A stretch of 64,000 nucleotides of DNA from JAHEEL01 sp963836085 (GTDB taxonomy: Bacteria; Actinomycetota; Acidimicrobiia; Spongiisociales; UBA5794), in NCBI GenBank assembly GCA_963836085.1, contig CAWIHT010000008.1, positions 247,988 to 311,987 of the forward strand, written 5' to 3'. The position numbers were made by a program, and so were the translations under genes. The notes below the pieces were generated by a model. It was not told the DNA's origin, made no database searches, and was given only the letters and a program-made list of their open reading frames with translations. Each line of letters starts with the position of its first letter. Within the stretch, counting starts at the first letter, position 1. Positions 1 to 7,553 of the stretch are shown here, piece after piece.

Positions 1-338
1 TCGGTCTCTCCGAACATGGCTCGCCGTTCGGCGTGGCCGATGCAGACGAGCGAAGCACCGATCTCAACGAGCATTGGAGCGGAGACCTCACCGGTGAAGG
101 CACCAGTGTCGGCCCAGTGGACGTTCTGCGCGCCGACCTCGACTCCGACCGGTGCCAACGTCGCCGCCACCGACTCGATGAGCGGGTAGGCCGGCAACAC
201 GAAAGCATTGACTTTGCCGATGAACCCCGGGGCGGCTGTTGCGAGTGCCTCCGCGTAGTTCGAAGCCTCGGCGCGGTTCTTCGTCATCTTCCATCCGGTT
301 CCGATCCATGGAAGGTCGCGAGAACGTGTGATTGCCAT
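1..338 (-). CDS. Triose-phosphate-isomerase-like sugar isomerase (partial, C-terminus outside window)
   Basis: The visible 112 N-terminal residues begin MAITRSRDLPWIGTGWKMTKN and carry the TIM-barrel signatures of the TPI family: the substrate lysine in GWKM (family usually NWKMN), an AQNVHWADTGAFTGE stretch and IGHAERR with the catalytic-loop histidine. The WIGT(G/S)WKM and QNxHWADxGAxTGE pattern resembles EryH/LerI-type erythrulose-1-phosphate isomerases more than glycolytic TpiA (inference from remembered motifs). A strong GGAGGAGG ribosome site lies just ahead of the ATG. It diverges from the fused ketose kinase, which supports a role in converting the kinase product. The rest of the gene lies before position 1, so the catalytic glutamate cannot be checked. 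Confidence 0.8.
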   Translation of the reverse strand, partial: MAITRSRDLPWIGTGWKMTKNRAEASNYAEALATAAPGFIGKVNAFVLPAYPLIESVAATLAPVGVEVGAQNVHWADTGAFTGEVSAPMLVEIGASLVCIGHAERRAMFGET

Positions 339-383
339 GGTCCTCCTCCGTTGTGGATACGATCATTCCGGTCGCGGTCTGAG

Positions 384-396
384 GCCACATTGTGGC
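384..396. promoter_or_regulatory. Palindrome in divergent isomerase/kinase promoter region
   Basis: GCCAC-ATT-GTGGC is a perfect 5-bp inverted repeat in the 112-bp gap between the two divergent genes, where a shared operator would be expected. No regulator gene is next to it, and the role is inference from position only. Confidence 0.3.
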
Positions 397-450
397 GCGT
401 ATCATACGTTCGCCCGGACCGGGTTCCCCCAGGCGAGTTGAGGTACAGCG

Positions 451-2211
451 ATGGCACACGTTCACAACGCACCCAAGGAGTTCTATCTGGAAGCGCTCGA
501 CGGCTTCCTGACCGCCTACTCCCGGTATGTGGAACGGGTTCCAGATGCCTCGGGCGTCATGCGTCGCGGCGGCGCGGTGCCGGGACATGTCAGCGTCGTC
601 ATCGGCGGCGGTAGCGGCCACTACCCGGCCTTCATGGGTGTGGTCGGCGCCGGCCTCGCCCACGGAGCGGTCGTCGGTGACATTTTCACATCACCGTCCA
701 CCGAGCAGGTCTACCGGGTTGGCCAAGCGCTCGACGGGGGAGCCGGCGTGCTGTTCAGTTTCGGCAACTACGCAGGCGACGTGATGAACTTCGGCGCCGC
801 TCAGGAGCGTCTGCGGCGAGAGGGTATTGACTGCCGGACCGTGCTGGTGACCGACGACGTCGCGTCGGCCACCATCGACGAGCGAGAGAAGCGGCGCGGG
901 GTCGCAGGCGACTTTGCCGTGTTCAAGGTGGCGGGGGCAGCGGCGGATCGAGGCGACAGCCTGGACGATGTGGAACGGATCGCCATTCGAGCCAACGACC
1001 TCACGGCGAGCTTCGGCGTCGCCTTCGCCGGGTGCACCTTCCCCGGTCAGGATGAGCCCCTGTTCACGGTCGCACCGGGAACGATGGATCTCGGACTCGG
1101 GATCCACGGTGAGCCCGGGATCGAGACCGTGGACGCAATGTCCGCCAACGAGTTGGCTGCCGTCCTCGTCGAGCCGCTTCTGGCCGAGCGGCCAGAGGGC
1201 ATGTCGCGCGCCGCGGTGGTCGTCAACGGCCTTGGTGCGACGAAGTACGAGGAACTTTTCGTCCTCTACGCCGGCATCGCCAGACTCCTGACGGACGCCG
1301 GTGTTGAGATGGTGCTTCCCGAGGTCGGCGAACTCGTGACCAGTCTCGACATGGCCGGCTGCTCGCTCTCCATCACCTGGCTGGACGATGAACTCGAAGA
1401 GCTCTGGTGCGCTCCCGCGGACTCGCCTGCCTTCCGACGGGACTCCGGTGCCGTCGTAGCTGTGGAAGCAGGTACGACGAGCGCTGCCAGCCCAGTGGCG
1501 GCTGCCGACACTGCCGGGATCGAGGCGGCGAACGCTGTCGATGAGCCGGTCGGCCCCGAAGCACTCGAAGCGGCCGCTGCAATGAGGGCCATTCTTGGCG
1601 CTCTCCGAGACACGGTGATTGCGCACGAGGACGAGTGGGGGCGGCTCGACGCCGTCGCCGGTGATGGCGATCACGGCGTTGGCATGACCCGTGGCATCAA
1701 GGGTGCCGTCGACGGCGCCGATGCATCCTCCGGCGGTCCGAGTGCGGTGTTGATGTCAGCCGCCGATGCGTTTGCGGACCGGGCGGGCGGTTCCAGCGGT
1801 GCTCTCTGGGGAGCGTTCCTCGGAGGGATCGCTGCCGAGCTTCCGAACGATCGTGCCGCAACTGCAGCCGAGGTCGCCAATGCGATGGCGGCTGGTGCCG
1901 ATGCCTTGCAGCGCCTTGGAAAGTGCGAGATCGACGACAAGACGATGTACGACGCGCTCCGTCCGTTCACCGACGAGTTGAACGCTCGCGTTGCCGCCGG
2001 CGAGCGCCTCGTCGATGCGTGGGCAGGTGCGGCGGATGTCGCCACCCAACGGGCCGCGGCGACCGCCGACCTGCTCCCGAAGCTCGGTCGTGCGCGGCCG
2101 CTCGGCGAGCGCAGTCTCGGAACCCCGGACCCTGGAGCCACCTCTATGGCGGTGTGCCTGACGACCGCTGGCGGCGTGATCGCCGAACTCGATGCAGAGA
2201 ACGATGGCTAG
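451..2211 (+). CDS. Fused DhaK-DhaL ketose kinase (dihydroxyacetone / erythrulose kinase family)
   Basis: The 586-residue protein joins a DhaK domain (about 1-330) to a DhaL domain (about 375-586), so it should use ATP and not a PTS phosphoryl donor. DhaK hallmarks are GGGSGH at 52-57, the GNYAGDVMNF segment and GIHGEPG with His219, the residue that binds the ketone covalently in this family. DhaL shows GDGDHG, which binds Mg-ATP, then GGSSGALWG. The DhaK half resembles LerK/DerK erythrulose kinases (VVIGGGSGHYPAF, FTSPSTEQ), and the TPI-like and epimerase neighbours fit a C4 ketose route. Plain glycerone kinase remains possible. The start is the ATG at 451 with a weak GAGGT ribosome site; residues before it are not conserved in this family. 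Confidence 0.85.
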   Translation: MAHVHNAPKEFYLEALDGFLTAYSRYVERVPDASGVMRRGGAVPGHVSVVIGGGSGHYPAFMGVVGAGLAHGAVVGDIFTSPSTEQVYRVGQALDGGAGVLFSFGNYAGDVMNFGAAQERLRREGIDCRTVLVTDDVASATIDEREKRRGVAGDFAVFKVAGAAADRGDSLDDVERIAIRANDLTASFGVAFAGCTFPGQDEPLFTVAPGTMDLGLGIHGEPGIETVDAMSANELAAVLVEPLLAERPEGMSRAAVVVNGLGATKYEELFVLYAGIARLLTDAGVEMVLPEVGELVTSLDMAGCSLSITWLDDELEELWCAPADSPAFRRDSGAVVAVEAGTTSAASPVAAADTAGIEAANAVDEPVGPEALEAAAAMRAILGALRDTVIAHEDEWGRLDAVAGDGDHGVGMTRGIKGAVDGADASSGGPSAVLMSAADAFADRAGGSSGALWGAFLGGIAAELPNDRAATAAEVANAMAAGADALQRLGKCEIDDKTMYDALRPFTDELNARVAAGERLVDAWAGAADVATQRAAATADLLPKLGRARPLGERSLGTPDPGATSMAVCLTTAGGVIAELDAENDG

Positions 2212-2265
2212 GTGTGCTCTTCGGTGAGGTCGTCGCGGCAGAGGCTCGCCGGCAAGCATGGAGTC

Positions 2266-2300
2266 GCGAGAAGGAGTGGGCGTGTCCCGCTCCTTCTCGC
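2266..2300. terminator. Bidirectional terminator between convergent kinase and epimerase genes
   Basis: An 11-bp stem (GCGAGAAGGAG / CTCCTTCTCGC) extends inward with GGG/CCC over a 5-nt loop. It lies between two convergent stop codons (2211 and 2308), the classical place for a shared factor-independent terminator. No U tract is present, as is common in GC-rich actinobacteria. Confidence 0.7.
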
Positions 2301-2307
2301 GCTGCGG

Positions 2308-3156
2308 TCAGTTCCAGCGCTTCGCGTACTCGGCCTTCATGAAGGCGAGACCGTCGGCGGCGAGCTTCTCTTCGGTCTCGTACATGCGGCGCCAAATCTT
2401 CGTTGCCGCCGTCAACTCGGGTAGCGCGAGCCCGAACGCCTCAATCGTCAGCCAGCCGTCGTACCCGATCTCGTGAAGCGTGTCGAAGGTGGCCTGCCAA
2501 TTGACGGTCCCGCTGCCCGGTGTGCTGCGGTCATTCTCGGAGATGTGGACGTGGACGATGCGATCGCCGGCCGCGCGCACTCCTTGGGCGGTGTCCTTCT
2601 CTTCGATGTTGGCGTGAAAGGTGTCGTACAGAAGTCTGGCATTGGGGTGATCGACGTCCCGGGCGAACCGAGCCGCATCGGCTTGTGCGTTGAGCAGATA
2701 GACCTCGAATCGGTTCAGCGCTTCGAGTGCGAGGACAATGTCCGCCTCGGACGCGTACTCAGCAGCAGCACGGATCGTCTCGACACCCCACTTCCACTCA
2801 TCGTCGGTCGGCCCCTGCCCGCTGAACGTACCAAGTGCGGCGTAGAGCGGGCCAACCAGCGTGGTCACGCCTGCAGCCGCACACGAGTCGATGGTGTTCC
2901 TGAGGTAGTCCAGGGCCTTCTGTCGAACCACCGGATCGTCGCTAATGGGGTTGGCGTCCTCGTTCATGACCGTCACAGCGGTGCGTTCGAGGCCGAGGTC
3001 GTCCAGCCGCCCTCCCCACGAGGAGTAGTCGATGTCGAAGTCGAAGATCGGAATCTCGACGCCGTCGAATCCGTCCGCTTTGAGGACTTCGAGAACGGGG
3101 ACAACCTCCTCATTCATGTCCGCAGTCCACAGCAGCAGGTTCATTCCGAATTTCAC
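2308..3156 (-). CDS. Sugar phosphate isomerase/epimerase (AP-endonuclease-2 TIM barrel; tagatose/psicose 3-epimerase type)
   Basis: The 282-residue protein is a single xylose-isomerase-like TIM barrel. The metal ligands expected in ketose 3-epimerases are visible in order: EALNRFE, LLYDTFHANIEE, VHISENDR and LTIEAFG. The EALNRFE/LLYDTFHxNIEE pair is typical of D-tagatose/D-psicose 3-epimerases and of EryC-type erythrulose-1-phosphate 3-epimerases. With the nearby TPI-like isomerase and DhaK-DhaL kinase it would complete an EryC/EryH-like set that interconverts erythrulose phosphates (inference). Hydroxypyruvate isomerase is the other common annotation. A GTG start is used, with a GAGGAG ribosome site seven bases upstream. 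It converges on the kinase gene. Confidence 0.8.
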   Translation of the reverse strand: MKFGMNLLLWTADMNEEVVPVLEVLKADGFDGVEIPIFDFDIDYSSWGGRLDDLGLERTAVTVMNEDANPISDDPVVRQKALDYLRNTIDSCAAAGVTTLVGPLYAALGTFSGQGPTDDEWKWGVETIRAAAEYASEADIVLALEALNRFEVYLLNAQADAARFARDVDHPNARLLYDTFHANIEEKDTAQGVRAAGDRIVHVHISENDRSTPGSGTVNWQATFDTLHEIGYDGWLTIEAFGLALPELTAATKIWRRMYETEEKLAADGLAFMKAEYAKRWN

Positions 3157-3175
3157 GACGTCTCCTCTTCTGGCG

Positions 3176-3190
3176 CTGCAGATACTGCAG
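3176..3190. promoter_or_regulatory. CTGCAG-ATA-CTGCAG operator-like palindrome upstream of epimerase
   Basis: Two CTGCAG boxes separated by three bases sit 20-34 nt upstream of the GTG start of the epimerase gene. The symmetry and position suit a transcription-factor site. I know no matching regulator, so this is a candidate only. Confidence 0.3.
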
Positions 3191-3300
3191 ACGATTGTGC
3201 CACAACACGTCGGCGATCGATGCTCCCGCCGTAGTCGGCCCGCGTCACCACGGAGCGCGCAGCGTCAAACGGTGCTGCTAATCCAGCCTTCAATGCGCCC

Positions 3301-3744
3301 CTAGAAGACCCAGACGAGGAGAACGGTGATGAGCATGGCGATGAGTGCGAGGAACCAGGTCTGCCATGGTGCGATGGCGAACGGTTGGAGCCCGTTGAAC
3401 GTCCACCCCGGTCGGAGAAGGAGACGCTCGACGCCGTTCTGCTCGTAATCGGGTGCGGCGTTCGGGGTTGGCATCGTGGTGGTGAGGCTAACCGAACGAC
3501 CGGGTTGGAGCGGCTCTCCGAACGGCAACCGACGGCAGATGTCGGAACAGCCTTGGGGAGCGGATGAGCTGTCCACAGCGCCGGATGTCGGCGGAGCCAC
3601 CGTCGGTTGCAGCCGAAGTCGCACGAGGATTGCGCCGACGAAGGCTCGGCAGTCTCCGTCTCCGTTCGGGATTTGTCCCTGGACTGGGCACGGCTCGGTC
3701 CGGTTCTCGTCAGGTCGATCTGAGGGCAACGGCTGAGACCCCAA
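3301..3744 (-). CDS. Possible membrane-anchored protein or 5'-truncated fragment, unknown
   Basis: The frame encodes up to 147 residues ending in one strong transmembrane helix (IAPWQTWFLALIAMLITVLLVWVF region), so the product would be C-terminally anchored. The part before the helix has four cysteines (CPVQ, DCRA, GCSDIC) and alternating hydrophobic segments that could be a small extracytoplasmic beta domain, but there is no signal peptide. The longest start is a TTG that falls inside a hairpin, and a later ATG at 3474 would give 57 residues; neither has a convincing ribosome site. I recognise no family. It may be a real small membrane protein or the remnant of a longer gene. Confidence 0.3.
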   Translation of the reverse strand: MGSQPLPSDRPDENRTEPCPVQGQIPNGDGDCRAFVGAILVRLRLQPTVAPPTSGAVDSSSAPQGCSDICRRLPFGEPLQPGRSVSLTTTMPTPNAAPDYEQNGVERLLLRPGWTFNGLQPFAIAPWQTWFLALIAMLITVLLVWVF

Positions 3745-3763
3745 GCGATGCTCGGGGTCTCAG
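3733..3763. terminator. Hairpin CTGAGACCCC / GGGGTCTCAG
   Basis: A perfect 10-bp stem with an 11-nt loop lies in the gene-poor stretch 3475-3980. It could terminate transcription coming leftward from the RRM gene. No U tract follows on either side. Confidence 0.5.
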
Positions 3764-3816
3764 CTATCTGAATATCACCTGGCGATGGGTCCCACCTACG
3801 CCGAGGCGAACCCCCG

Positions 3817-3990
3817 CTACGCCTTGCTACGGGCGGTCTTGCGGGCTACGGGTATCGCGAATCCCGTGCAGTGGCACTTGGGGACCGTGCAGGTGTTGCG
3901 GATGTGGTGTTCCCGTTTGGGGTGACCGCATCCGCTGCAACGTTGCCGCTCGGCGCCAGCGACACGAGGCTGGGAGGCCCTCAGCGAGAA
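3817..3990 (-). other. Open frame for a small Cys/His (zinc-finger-like) peptide without a visible start
   Basis: Directly after the RRM gene, in another frame, the minus strand reads CSGCGHPKREHHIRNTC, then a CxxxxCHCTGF segment, ending at TAG (3817-3819). The spaced C-x2-C-G-H ... C-x4-C-x-C pattern looks like a small metal-binding domain found at the ends of some actinobacterial proteins. The frame runs back into the RRM gene with no ATG, GTG or TTG at a sensible place. It is either a frameshifted C-terminal tail, a remnant, or chance. Confidence 0.25.
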
Positions 3991-4235
3991 CGCTCTTTCG
4001 CGACGCTCACTGCAAGGTCGCGACCGTCGAGGTCGGTGCCGTTGAGCGCCGAGATCGCCGAGTCGGCGCCTTCCTGTGTCTCCATCTCGACGAAGCCGAA
4101 GCCGCGTGATCTTCCGGTATCGCGGTCGTTGATGACCTGGGCCGTCTTCACATCGCCGTGCTGAGCGAAGAGGGTCTCCAGGTCGGCCGTTGTGGTGTTG
4201 AACGTCAGGTTGCCAACGTAGAGGTTGCTGGACAT
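3981..4235 (-). CDS. RNA-binding protein with a single RRM domain
   Basis: The 84-residue protein is one RNA recognition motif. RNP2 (LYVGNL, residues 5-10) and RNP1 (RGFGFVEM, about 44-51) are intact, as in the glycine-poor bacterial and cyanobacterial cold-responsive RRM proteins. It probably binds single-stranded RNA in the cytoplasm. The ATG follows an AAGGAG ribosome site at good distance, and upstream in-frame residues are basic low-complexity sequence, so this short start is preferred. The roughly 300-base leader on the minus strand could carry cold-shock regulation, which I cannot show. Confidence 0.85.
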   Translation of the reverse strand: MSSNLYVGNLTFNTTTADLETLFAQHGDVKTAQVINDRDTGRSRGFGFVEMETQEGADSAISALNGTDLDGRDLAVSVAKERSR

Positions 4236-4533
4236 GCGGGTACTCCTTGAGAAGCGTCGGGCCGCCGGGGGCTGACGCCCCGCCAGAGGTGCGTTCCGAG
4301 CCGGGCGCAGTGCGCCGACGAGAAACTGCAGGTCCTGCGGTAGTCCCGCCGGACGGATGTGGCGGGACCGGCGCTGTACGCGTGGTACGTACGCAGTCGA
4401 CCGAACCGTAGCAGTCGAAGCACGCCAGCGGCTCCGAACTTTACGTCGATCGGCAGCTCTGCGTTCAGGTCCGCACCCGTTTGGGGGAACCGCGCCCATA
4501 CGGGGGCGTCTTCAGGCGGAGGTGGCCGGCCGA
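4236..4533. other. Intergenic region: RRM leader and PfkB trailer, with one hairpin
   Basis: No gene is visible. It should contain the end of the PfkB transcript and the promoter and leader of the RRM gene, both on the minus strand. One clear structure is the inverted repeat at 4343-4368, listed separately. Confidence 0.5.
4343..4368. terminator. Hairpin GTCCCGCC / GGCGGGAC
   Basis: An 8-bp perfect stem with a 10-nt loop lies in the gap downstream of the PfkB kinase (minus strand). It is a plausible terminator for that gene or structure in the RRM leader. Confidence 0.45.
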
Positions 4534-5493
4534 CTACATCGTTCTTCGCGGTGTCTCTTGCATGAATCGGTCGAGGCCGGCTCGGTCTGTGATTCCTGCG
4601 TCCGAGCCGAGGCCGGTTGCGACCAGCGAACCGCTCGCGACGCCGATCTCCATCGCACCGACCGGGTCGAGTCCTTCGGAGAGACCCACGATGAAGCCTC
4701 CGGAGAATGCATCCCCACACCCGGTCGTGTCGACGACGTTGATGTCATAGGCGGGAACCCGAACCTCCTCGCCGCCGGCAGGTGCGTAGCTTGCACCCTC
4801 CGCTCCGAGGGTGACGACGGTTGCTCCGACACCATGATCGAGAAGCCAGGCAAGAGCATCGGCTTGATCGGCCTGGCCAGAGACCATGAGCACGTCGTCT
4901 TCGTTGGGGAGGAAGTAGTCGAGGTGGGGGAGTACCGGCCCGAACAGGCGGCCGAAGTCGGCGTCCGGCATGCCGAGCATGTCGAGCGTGGTGACTGCGC
5001 CCGCGGCCTGCGCCCGCCGGAGGACCTCGGCGGTCGGTTCGCCGTCAAAGGCGTCGAGGAGGCACGTGCCGCCGACGTGGACGTAGTCGGCTCCCTCGAC
5101 AATGTCCCAGTCGATGTGGTCGAGCGAGAAGAGGGCGTTCGCACCCTTCACATGAAGGGCCGGCCGCTCTCCGTTCGGGCGGATCGGGAGCATGGTTGCC
5201 GACGTTGGGGTAGACGGAACGACGCTCAGGCCGGAGGTGTCAACGCCTTCGATCGACATCTTGTGCGTCAGCCAGGCGCCAAGTTCATCGTCACCGACGG
5301 CGCCGATCGTCGTGACGCCGAGCCCCAACCGGGCCATGTCGATCGCGGTCCCTGCCGCGGTGCCGGCGACCGTCATGCGGATCTCGTCGAGCAGCGCGAT
5401 CCCCTGACCCTCCGGGACGGCAGGGACGGGTCGTCCCAGGATGTCGACGATGTGAATGCCGATCGTGACTGCGCGGGGACTGGTTTCGGTCAT
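4534..5493 (-). CDS. PfkB-family carbohydrate kinase
   Basis: The 319-residue protein belongs to the ribokinase/PfkB family. It has the N-terminal GTAAGTAIDMARLG segment (family signature 1 region), a central lid region and the C-terminal VVDTTGCGDAFSGGFIVGL motif with the catalytic-base aspartate (GCGDAF) and the anion hole. It phosphorylates a sugar or related alcohol with ATP; the substrate cannot be read from sequence. The ATG at 5493 is preferred over that at 5502 because the GAGAGG ribosome site is about nine bases before it and abuts the other. It diverges from dhaK across a strong palindrome, suggesting joint control of a ketose or polyol pathway. Confidence 0.85.
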   Translation of the reverse strand: MTETSPRAVTIGIHIVDILGRPVPAVPEGQGIALLDEIRMTVAGTAAGTAIDMARLGLGVTTIGAVGDDELGAWLTHKMSIEGVDTSGLSVVPSTPTSATMLPIRPNGERPALHVKGANALFSLDHIDWDIVEGADYVHVGGTCLLDAFDGEPTAEVLRRAQAAGAVTTLDMLGMPDADFGRLFGPVLPHLDYFLPNEDDVLMVSGQADQADALAWLLDHGVGATVVTLGAEGASYAPAGGEEVRVPAYDINVVDTTGCGDAFSGGFIVGLSEGLDPVGAMEIGVASGSLVATGLGSDAGITDRAGLDRFMQETPRRTM

Positions 5494-5544
5494 GACGCTC
5501 ATCCTCTCATCGTGTCGAACACTTCGAGCCCAGCAACCTGGGAA

Positions 5545-5568
5545 CATGTGTGCACATATGCACACATG
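5545..5568. promoter_or_regulatory. Strong palindromic operator between divergent PfkB kinase and dhaK
   Basis: Arms CATGTGTGCA and TGCACACATG (10 bp, perfect) are separated by CATA; overlapping TGTGCA/TGCACA boxes extend the symmetry to both sides. It lies about 52 bp upstream of the PfkB start and 175 bp upstream of dhaK, in the shared control region. This is a typical sugar-responsive repressor site; no regulator gene is adjacent, so the protein is unknown. Confidence 0.6.
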
Positions 5569-5682
5569 TGCACGGTAATCGGAGTGGCTCCGTGATGCCA
5601 ACGCGTCGGGGCGGGCCCGAAACCCGCCGATCCCTTGACCCCCACGGGGATCTATCGGTTCGGACCGCGGGCCCTGACCATC

Positions 5683-5711
5683 TTGGATGGGCGATTCGGC
5701 TTGTGTAGGGT
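5683..5711 (+). promoter_or_regulatory. Promoter for dhaK-dhaL
   Basis: TTGGAT and TAGGGT are separated by 17 bp, a good sigma-70-type spacing, with TG just ahead of the -10. It lies 32 bp before the dhaK GTG start. Confidence 0.55.
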
Positions 5712-5742
5712 GCCCGGGAGTTCAGCTATCGGAGGTCCATTC

Positions 5743-6738
5743 GTGAAGAAGCTCATCAATGATCCCGGCGCGGTCGTGACCGATGCACTCGCGGGAGTGG
5801 CCGCAGTGCATGCCGATACGCTCACCGTCTATCGGGACCCCGACTACGTGACCCGAGCCGATGCCCCGATTGCCGGCAAAGTCGCAATCGTGTCCGGCGG
5901 CGGTGCCGGCCATGAGCCGCTCCATACCGGCTTCGTGGGACCCGGAATGCTGGATGCCGCCGCCCCCGGAGCGATCTTCACCTCGCCGTCGGTGGCTCAG
6001 GTCTACGAAGCGGCGATGGCCGTAGCGACCGACGCCGGCGTGCTGTTCGTCGTCAAGAACTACACCGGCGATCGGCTGAACTTCATGATGGCCGCCGAGA
6101 TGGTCGCCGCCACTGGGATTCCGACCGAGTCCGTGCTCGTCAACGATGACGTCGCGGTCGAGGACAGCACTCACACGGCGGGCCGTCGCGGCACGGGAGC
6201 GACGCTCTTCGTTGAGAAGTTGGCGGGCGCCGCAGCCGAGGCCGGTGCCTCACTCGAAGAGGTGACGAGAATCGCAACGAAAGTCGTCGCGAACGCACGG
6301 AGCATGGGTCTTGCCCTGACGTCGTCGATCGTCCCTCACGTCGGCACTCCGAACTTCGACATCGGCGACGACGAAGTGGAGATGGGCGTCGGCATCCACG
6401 GCGAACCCGGCCGCAACCGCACCCCGCTCGTACCGGCATCGGAGTTGGTCGCAACGCTCTCCGATGCGGTGAGATCCGACCTTCCCTTCGAGTCCGGCGA
6501 CCGGGTGTTGGCGCTCACGAACGGACTCGGAGGCACGCCGCTGATCGAGTTGTACGTCGTGGCCGGTGAATTGGCGTCCTACTGCGAGGCACAGGGCATC
6601 ACGATCGAACGTTCGCTGGTGGGGTCGTACATCACGTCGCTCGAGATGGCCGGATGCACGATCACGCTCGTCAAGGCCGACGATGAATTGCTGGAGCTGT
6701 GGGACGCACCGGTGAACACCGCGGCCCTTCGCTGGTAG
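5743..6738 (+). CDS. dhaK: Dihydroxyacetone kinase subunit DhaK
   Basis: The 331-residue protein is a stand-alone DhaK, the ketone-binding subunit. GGGAGH (52-57), FTSPSVAQV, KNYTGDRLNF and GVGIHGEPG with His219 (the hemiaminal histidine) are all present. It would work with the DhaL encoded 37 bp downstream, giving an ATP-dependent kinase; no DhaM/PTS protein is nearby. The GTG at 5743 is chosen because a GGAGG site is seven bases upstream and the protein then begins MKKLIND, as DhaK proteins do. The substrate may be glycerone or a related ketose, since the window encodes a second, fused kinase of the same family. Confidence 0.92.
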   Translation: MKKLINDPGAVVTDALAGVAAVHADTLTVYRDPDYVTRADAPIAGKVAIVSGGGAGHEPLHTGFVGPGMLDAAAPGAIFTSPSVAQVYEAAMAVATDAGVLFVVKNYTGDRLNFMMAAEMVAATGIPTESVLVNDDVAVEDSTHTAGRRGTGATLFVEKLAGAAAEAGASLEEVTRIATKVVANARSMGLALTSSIVPHVGTPNFDIGDDEVEMGVGIHGEPGRNRTPLVPASELVATLSDAVRSDLPFESGDRVLALTNGLGGTPLIELYVVAGELASYCEAQGITIERSLVGSYITSLEMAGCTITLVKADDELLELWDAPVNTAALRW

Positions 6739-6775
6739 CTGAAAGCGGGATCCAAGACCAGACAGGAGTCCGATC

Positions 6776-7402
6776 GTGACTATGAGTATCGAAACAGCGC
6801 GAGCCTGGCTCGGCTACTACGGCGAAGGCATCGACGAGCGGGTCGACGAACTGAACCGCCTCGACGCGGCGCTCGGAGACGGCGACTGTGGGGCGAGCCT
6901 GCAGCGAGGCACGTTGGCGGTGACGGAATCTCTCGCAGCGGTCGACACCGACTCGCTCGGCGAACTCTTTCGGTCTGTCGGAATGACCCTCGTCTCGGCG
7001 ATGGGTGGGACCAGCGGGCCGCTCATCGGGACGCTCTTCCTCCGGATGGGAGTCAGCTTCGGCGATGTCAGCGAACTCGACACCGCTGCCCTCGCTGCGG
7101 GCATGCGCAGCGGCGTCGAAGGTGTCATGTCCATGGGGCAGTCAGCGCCAGGCGACAAGACCATGATTGACAGCCTGCTTCCCGGCGTGGAGGCCCTTGA
7201 GGCGAACACCTCAGGGCCGATGTCGGTAGCTACCGCTGCTTCGGCCGTCGCGGCACGGGAGGGCGCAGCAGCCACCGCCGATCTTGCCGCTCGCCGCGGG
7301 CGAGCAAGCTACGTCGGCGACGGGGGCCTTGGGAACGTCGACCCCGGCGCGGTCGGCATGGCGATCCTGTTCGAGGCGCTCGATCGAGCCGTCAACGACT
7401 GA
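6776..7402 (+). CDS. dhaL: Dihydroxyacetone kinase subunit DhaL
   Basis: The 208-residue all-helical DhaL subunit holds the nucleotide. LGDGDCG provides the Mg-binding aspartates (the last position is Cys, as in some ATP-type kinases, where others have His), followed by MGGTSGPLIG, GDKTMIDSL and GRASYVGDGGLGNVDPGA. The last motif is the ADP/ATP site. It follows dhaK by 37 bp with its own AGGAG ribosome site before the GTG at 6776, so the two form one operon. Lack of dhaM implies that nucleotide exchanges freely. Confidence 0.9.
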   Translation: MTMSIETARAWLGYYGEGIDERVDELNRLDAALGDGDCGASLQRGTLAVTESLAAVDTDSLGELFRSVGMTLVSAMGGTSGPLIGTLFLRMGVSFGDVSELDTAALAAGMRSGVEGVMSMGQSAPGDKTMIDSLLPGVEALEANTSGPMSVATAASAVAAREGAAATADLAARRGRASYVGDGGLGNVDPGAVGMAILFEALDRAVND

Positions 7403-7432
7403 CGTCTCTCCACCGGTGATGCGGCCCCGTCC

Positions 7433-7449
7433 AGGGGCCGTTCGCCCCT
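7433..7449 (+). terminator. Short hairpin after dhaL
   Basis: AGGGGC and GCCCCT flank a 5-nt loop, 31 bp after the dhaL stop, followed by TGTCTAG. It would separate the kinase operon from the amidohydrolase operon. The stem is short, so confidence is limited. Confidence 0.4.
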
Positions 7450-7553
7450 TGTCTAGAGTCCGTGGTGGTTGGAAGATGGGATGTCTGCAGCGGCTCCGTT
7501 GACATCGACGGTGCGCTACGTTCGGAGGATCCGCTCACACGAGGGAGTAGACG

